Assembly: GCA_030151505.1 (NCBI GenBank)
Contig: JASLDQ010000324.1
Location: 1 to 11,355, forward strand
Reading direction: 5' to 3'
From: Chromobacteriaceae bacterium
GTDB lineage: Bacteria > Pseudomonadota > Gammaproteobacteria > Burkholderiales > Aquaspirillaceae
Length of the DNA stretch: 11,355 nucleotides
Part shown: positions 6,727 through 11,355 of the stretch, one piece after another
Layout: each line of letters opens with the position of its first letter
How positions within the stretch are numbered: position 1 is the first letter of the stretch
Notes under the pieces: model-generated
Told to the model about the DNA's origin: nothing
Seen by the model: only the letters and a program-made list of their open reading frames with translations
Databases searched by the model: none
Position numbers and translations under genes: made by a program

Positions 6727-6986
6727 GCGAGCTTGCCGACCTGATCCGCGACCGCCTGACCGACCTGGCGCCGGACAGCCTGACGATCGACGATGACAGC
6801 GCCGATCATGCAGGCCATGCCGGCAACACCGGCGGCGGCCATTTCACCCTGACCATCGTCAGCCCGGTGTTTCAAGGCCAGCGTCTTCTGGCCCGGCACC
6901 GTCTGATCAAGGACAAGCTGGCTGATCTCTTCCCGCAGCGCATCCACGCACTGTCGATCAAAGCCTACGCGCCCGACGAGATCTGA
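6723..6986 (+). CDS. BolA family protein
   Basis: The 87-residue product has the small BolA fold. The N-terminal helix block is [21 protein letters not shown]; a loop DHAGHAG (28-34) follows, then [16 protein letters not shown] (His40), the invariant-His motif RHRLI (His59) and the typical C-terminus [13 protein letters not shown]. BolA proteins partner with monothiol glutaredoxins (GrxD) to bind [2Fe-2S] clusters. The HAGHAG loop and His59 are the candidate cluster ligands. E. coli BolA itself is also a morphology-linked transcription regulator, which is not implied here. The start is GTG at 6723, overlapping the yciI TGA (GTGA), so translation is coupled. Which BolA subtype it is cannot be settled by eye. 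Confidence 0.92.
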   Translation: MSELADLIRDRLTDLAPDSLTIDDDSADHAGHAGNTGGGHFTLTIVSPVFQGQRLLARHRLIKDKLADLFPQRIHALSIKAYAPDEI

Positions 6987-7016
6987 CCCGGTCTCATTGC
7001 AAAAACTGGAGAATCC

Positions 7017-7802
7017 ATGCGTTCCGCCCGTTTCATCGCCCCCCTCATCGTTCTCGCCCTCTCCGGTGCCGCCTACGCCGCACCGGTCGCCGTGGTCAAC
7101 GGCACCGCGATCCAGCAGTCCGAACTCGACCAGGCTACCGACTCGGTGGTCAAGAGCAGTGGCGGCCGCGTCAAGGACACGCCCGAACTGCGCGCCGAGC
7201 TCAAGCAACAGCTCATCACCCGCCAGCTGATCCTGCAGGAAGCCGGCCGCCGCGGCCTGGACAAGACCTCCCAGTTCAAGGAGCGCCTGGAAGAAGTGCG
7301 CGAAGACCTGATGCGCCAGGCCCTGTTCGAGGACATCGCCAAGCAGAGCCCGGTCGGCGACGCCCAGATCCGCTCCGAGTATGACCGCCTGAAGTCGCAG
7401 AGCGCCGGCCACAAGGAAGTGCATACCCGCCAGATCATCGTCGGCACCCAGGCCGAAGCCGAGGCGCTGGCCGCCCAGCTGAAGAAGGGTGGCAGCTTCG
7501 AGGCGCTGGCCAAGCAGAAGTCGAAGGATCCGTCCGCCAAGCAAAGCGGTGGCGACACCGGCTGGGTGAACACCGCCGCCCTGCCCAAGCCGCTGGCCGA
7601 CGCGCTCAAGCCGCTGGGCAAGGGCCAGGTTACCGCCCCGATCACCGACGGCAGCAACTGGTTCCTGTTCAAGGTGGAAGACACCCGCGCGCTCAAGATT
7701 CCGGCGTATGAAGAAGCCAAGCCGCAAATCGCCCGCCAGCTGCAGGGCCAGGCCATCGAAAAGGCCGTGACCGAACTGCGCGGCAAGGCCAAGATCCAGT
7801 AA
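7017..7802 (+). CDS. Secreted parvulin-fold (PpiC-type) protein lacking both catalytic histidines
   Basis: The 261-residue product has a Sec signal peptide (MRSARF, a hydrophobic run, then AAYAA; cleavage about 21-22). A helical SurA-N-like chaperone segment follows (about 30-125), then a parvulin domain (about 133-225) with FEALAKQKSKDPSAKQSGGDTGW and PLGKGQVTAPI, and a C-terminal helix. Compared with the next gene, the conserved RHILV is RQIIV here (Gln139), and GYHII is NWFLF (Phe216). Both histidines usual in parvulin active sites are absent, so it may be a periplasmic chaperone with little or no prolyl isomerase activity, as in the inactive first parvulin domain of SurA. GGAG at 7008-7011 gives a good ribosome binding site. 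It lies 30 bp after bolA. Confidence 0.9.
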   Translation: MRSARFIAPLIVLALSGAAYAAPVAVVNGTAIQQSELDQATDSVVKSSGGRVKDTPELRAELKQQLITRQLILQEAGRRGLDKTSQFKERLEEVREDLMRQALFEDIAKQSPVGDAQIRSEYDRLKSQSAGHKEVHTRQIIVGTQAEAEALAAQLKKGGSFEALAKQKSKDPSAKQSGGDTGWVNTAALPKPLADALKPLGKGQVTAPITDGSNWFLFKVEDTRALKIPAYEEAKPQIARQLQGQAIEKAVTELRGKAKIQ

Positions 7803-7838
7803 CCGTCCTTCACGAACGTCCAAGAAAATCACACTCCA

Positions 7839-8615
7839 ATGCGCAAACTCATTTCGCTGACCCTCATCGCCGCCGCGCTGGCCGCGCCGGCCATCGCTGC
7901 CAACGGTATCCAAGTCAACGGCGCGCTCGTTCCGCAATCCCGCATCGACGCCTTTGCCGCCCAGATGCAGCAGCAGGGCCAGCCTGATTCGCCCCAGCTG
8001 CGCGAGGCCGCCCGCGACCGCGTGGTGATGACCGAACTGCTGCGCCAGGAAGCCCTCAAGAAGGGCCTCGACAAGAGCAGCGAGTACAAGAGCGAACTGG
8101 AAAATGTTCAGGCCGCCCTGCTCGCCAACTTGTTCGTGCGCGACTACAGCAAGTCCCATCCGGTCAGCGAAGCCGAAATGCGCGCCGAGTACGACCGCGT
8201 GAAGGCCCAGTCGAACCAGAAGGAATTCCGTGCCCGCCACATTCTGGTCAAGACCGAAGCCGAAGCGGCCCAGGTGCTGGAACAGCTGAAGAAGGGCAAG
8301 AAGTTCGAGGACCTCGCCCGCGAGCGCTCGCTCGACACCGGCAGCAAGACCCACGGCGGCGATCTGGGCTTCGTCAACCCGCAGGCGCTGGTACCGGAAT
8401 TCTCCGGCGCGATGGTCAAGCTGCAGAAGGGCCAGATCACGGCCCAGCCGGTGAAGAGCCAGTTCGGCTACCACATCATCCAGCTGATCGACGTGAAGGA
8501 TGCCGACTTCCCGGCCTTCGAGCAGGTCAAGCCGCAGCTGGAACAGCAGCTCCAGGGCAAGCGTTTCGAGGCTTTCCTGGCCGATCTGAAGAAAAAAGCA
8601 AAAATCAGCCAGTAA
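7839..8615 (+). CDS. Periplasmic PpiC-type peptidyl-prolyl cis-trans isomerase (parvulin)
   Basis: The 258-residue product has a signal peptide (MRKLISLTLIAAALAAPAIA, cleavage about 20-21), a helical SurA-N-like region (about 25-125) and a parvulin domain (about 128-220) with the full motifs RARHILVKTE (His134), FEDLARERSLD, GGDLGFV and FGYHIIQLID (His212). It ends in a basic KKKAKISQ tail. It should catalyse cis-trans isomerisation of proline bonds and help fold exported proteins in the periplasm. It is a tandem paralogue of the preceding gene, with the same domain order and with shared sequence patterns such as EYDR, QLKKG, FE.LA and QLQG. The Shine-Dalgarno is weak (CAAGAAAAT). A strong terminator begins 31 bp after the stop. 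Confidence 0.93.
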   Translation: MRKLISLTLIAAALAAPAIAANGIQVNGALVPQSRIDAFAAQMQQQGQPDSPQLREAARDRVVMTELLRQEALKKGLDKSSEYKSELENVQAALLANLFVRDYSKSHPVSEAEMRAEYDRVKAQSNQKEFRARHILVKTEAEAAQVLEQLKKGKKFEDLARERSLDTGSKTHGGDLGFVNPQALVPEFSGAMVKLQKGQITAQPVKSQFGYHIIQLIDVKDADFPAFEQVKPQLEQQLQGKRFEAFLADLKKKAKISQ

Positions 8616-8645
8616 GTTTCTGAATCAAGAGAAAACATGGCAGAT

Positions 8646-8681
8646 AAATGGGCGAAACTTTGGTTTCGCCCATTTTATTTT
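8646..8681 (+). terminator. Rho-independent terminator of the yciB-parvulin cluster
   Basis: AAATGGGCGAAAC (8646-8658) and GTTTCGCCCATTT (8663-8675) pair perfectly over 13 bp around a TTTG loop and run into ATTTTATTTT. This is a textbook intrinsic terminator, and its A/T-rich flanks may also let it work in reverse. Confidence 0.93.
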
Positions 8682-8688
8682 CGTTATC

Positions 8689-8703
8689 GCAAATAAAATT
8701 TGC
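8689..8703. promoter_or_regulatory. Inverted repeat overlapping the helicase -35 element
   Basis: GCAAAT (8689-8694) and ATTTGC (8698-8703) are perfect inverted arms with a 3-nt spacer. The right arm overlaps the -35 hexamer TTGCAC (8700-8705), a position suited to a repressor operator. The A/T-rich character could instead serve as an UP element. Short size means chance is possible. Confidence 0.35.
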
Positions 8704-8728
8704 ACAATCCCTGCCAGGTACGTATATT
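8700..8728 (+). promoter_or_regulatory. Sigma-70 promoter of the DEAD-box helicase gene
   Basis: TTGCAC (8700-8705) and TATATT (8723-8728) are separated by exactly 17 bp, and A/T-rich DNA lies upstream. It begins 18 bp past the terminator of the preceding cluster. The predicted start near 8735 leaves a leader of about 200 nt before the GTG. Confidence 0.7.
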
Positions 8729-8734
8729 ACGGCC

Positions 8735-8933
8735 TCCGCTCAGCTCCGCCTGCCCTGTTGCCACGCTACGGCAACGCCAATCTGGCAGGCTCATCGAATT
8801 TCTGACCTCCCGTCGAGTTTTCCTTTTTCGGCACCCCGGTTGGCTTCGATGTTCGTGCCGCCGCCGTCTATTGCCTGACGCCGTTTCGTCCCGTCGCTGA
8901 GCCCGACAGACCCTGCACTCCAAGGAATATTCC
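8735..8933 (+). promoter_or_regulatory. Long structured 5' leader of the helicase gene
   Basis: No gene is supported between the promoter and the GTG at 8934. The leader contains a nested stem: GCCTGCC (8748-8754) pairs with GGCAGGC (8784-8790), and inside it GTTGCC (8757-8762) pairs with GGCAAC (8770-8775) around a 7-nt loop. A pyrimidine-rich stretch with TTTTCCTTTTTC lies near 8818-8829. AAGGA at 8922-8926 is the ribosome binding site, 7 nt before the GTG. Long leaders that fold are known for cold-shock RNA helicases such as E. coli deaD; similar control here is inference. Confidence 0.45.

Positions 8934-11355
<2,422 letters not shown>

Noticed and set aside
6660..8474. Very long antisense frame (about 600 codons) over bolA and the parvulin genes
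   Set aside because: The sense strand holds clear genes with signal peptides and family motifs. Long antisense frames are expected where third positions are almost all G or C. The translation shows no domain and is Leu/Ala/Gly/Arg-rich.
8700..8900. Short frames within the helicase leader as a possible leader peptide
   Set aside because: The longest begins inside the -35 element, before the predicted transcription start, and none has a ribosome binding site.

Overview
The window looks like a core chromosomal segment of a high-GC betaproteobacterium, most likely of the order Neisseriales (Chromobacterium/Vogesella/Laribacter-like). This is inferred from G/C-rich third codon positions and from gene content: the run yciB-yciI-bolA-parvulin is an order I associate with Neisseriales, and alaS, mog, truC and darP are all recognisable proteobacterial housekeeping genes. 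Species cannot be fixed by eye. I see no transposase, integrase, phage gene, CRISPR array, tRNA or rRNA, and no clear sign of horizontal transfer.

Layout. The window opens with the last 27 residues of a DUF423-type membrane protein (1-84). A 386-bp non-coding stretch follows with one strong terminator and three further inverted repeats. Minus-strand yajQ (471-956) is divergent from truC (1057-1782). A structured 338-bp gap (1783-2120) ends in a terminator-like hairpin just upstream of darP (2121-2675), which overlaps mog (2656-3252). A yheT-family hydrolase (3263-4213) and a stand-alone trpC (4236-5027) follow at short spacing. A lipoprotein with a glycine zipper and an OmpA domain (5163-5837) comes next. 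Then a tight cluster, yciB-yciI-bolA and two PpiC-type parvulin paralogues (5888-8615), closes with a textbook terminator. A DEAD-box RNA helicase with an RG-rich tail (8934-10517) has its own good sigma-70-type promoter and a leader of about 200 nt. It ends at another terminator, followed by the first 226 codons of alaS.

How the genes fit together. Two themes recur. One is RNA and ribosome work: TruC modifies tRNA, DarP matures the 50S subunit, the helicase remodels RNA and AlaRS charges tRNA. The other is envelope building: the OmpA-type lipoprotein, YciB and two secreted parvulin-fold proteins. Mog belongs to molybdenum cofactor synthesis and TrpC to tryptophan synthesis. TAATG and GTGA junctions couple yciB, yciI and bolA.

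I found no undescribed multi-gene system. The points most worth a second look are a parvulin paralogue that lacks both conserved histidines, the structured leader and palindrome-overlapped promoter of the helicase, a possible attenuator or small RNA before darP, and a possible leaderless start for yciB.
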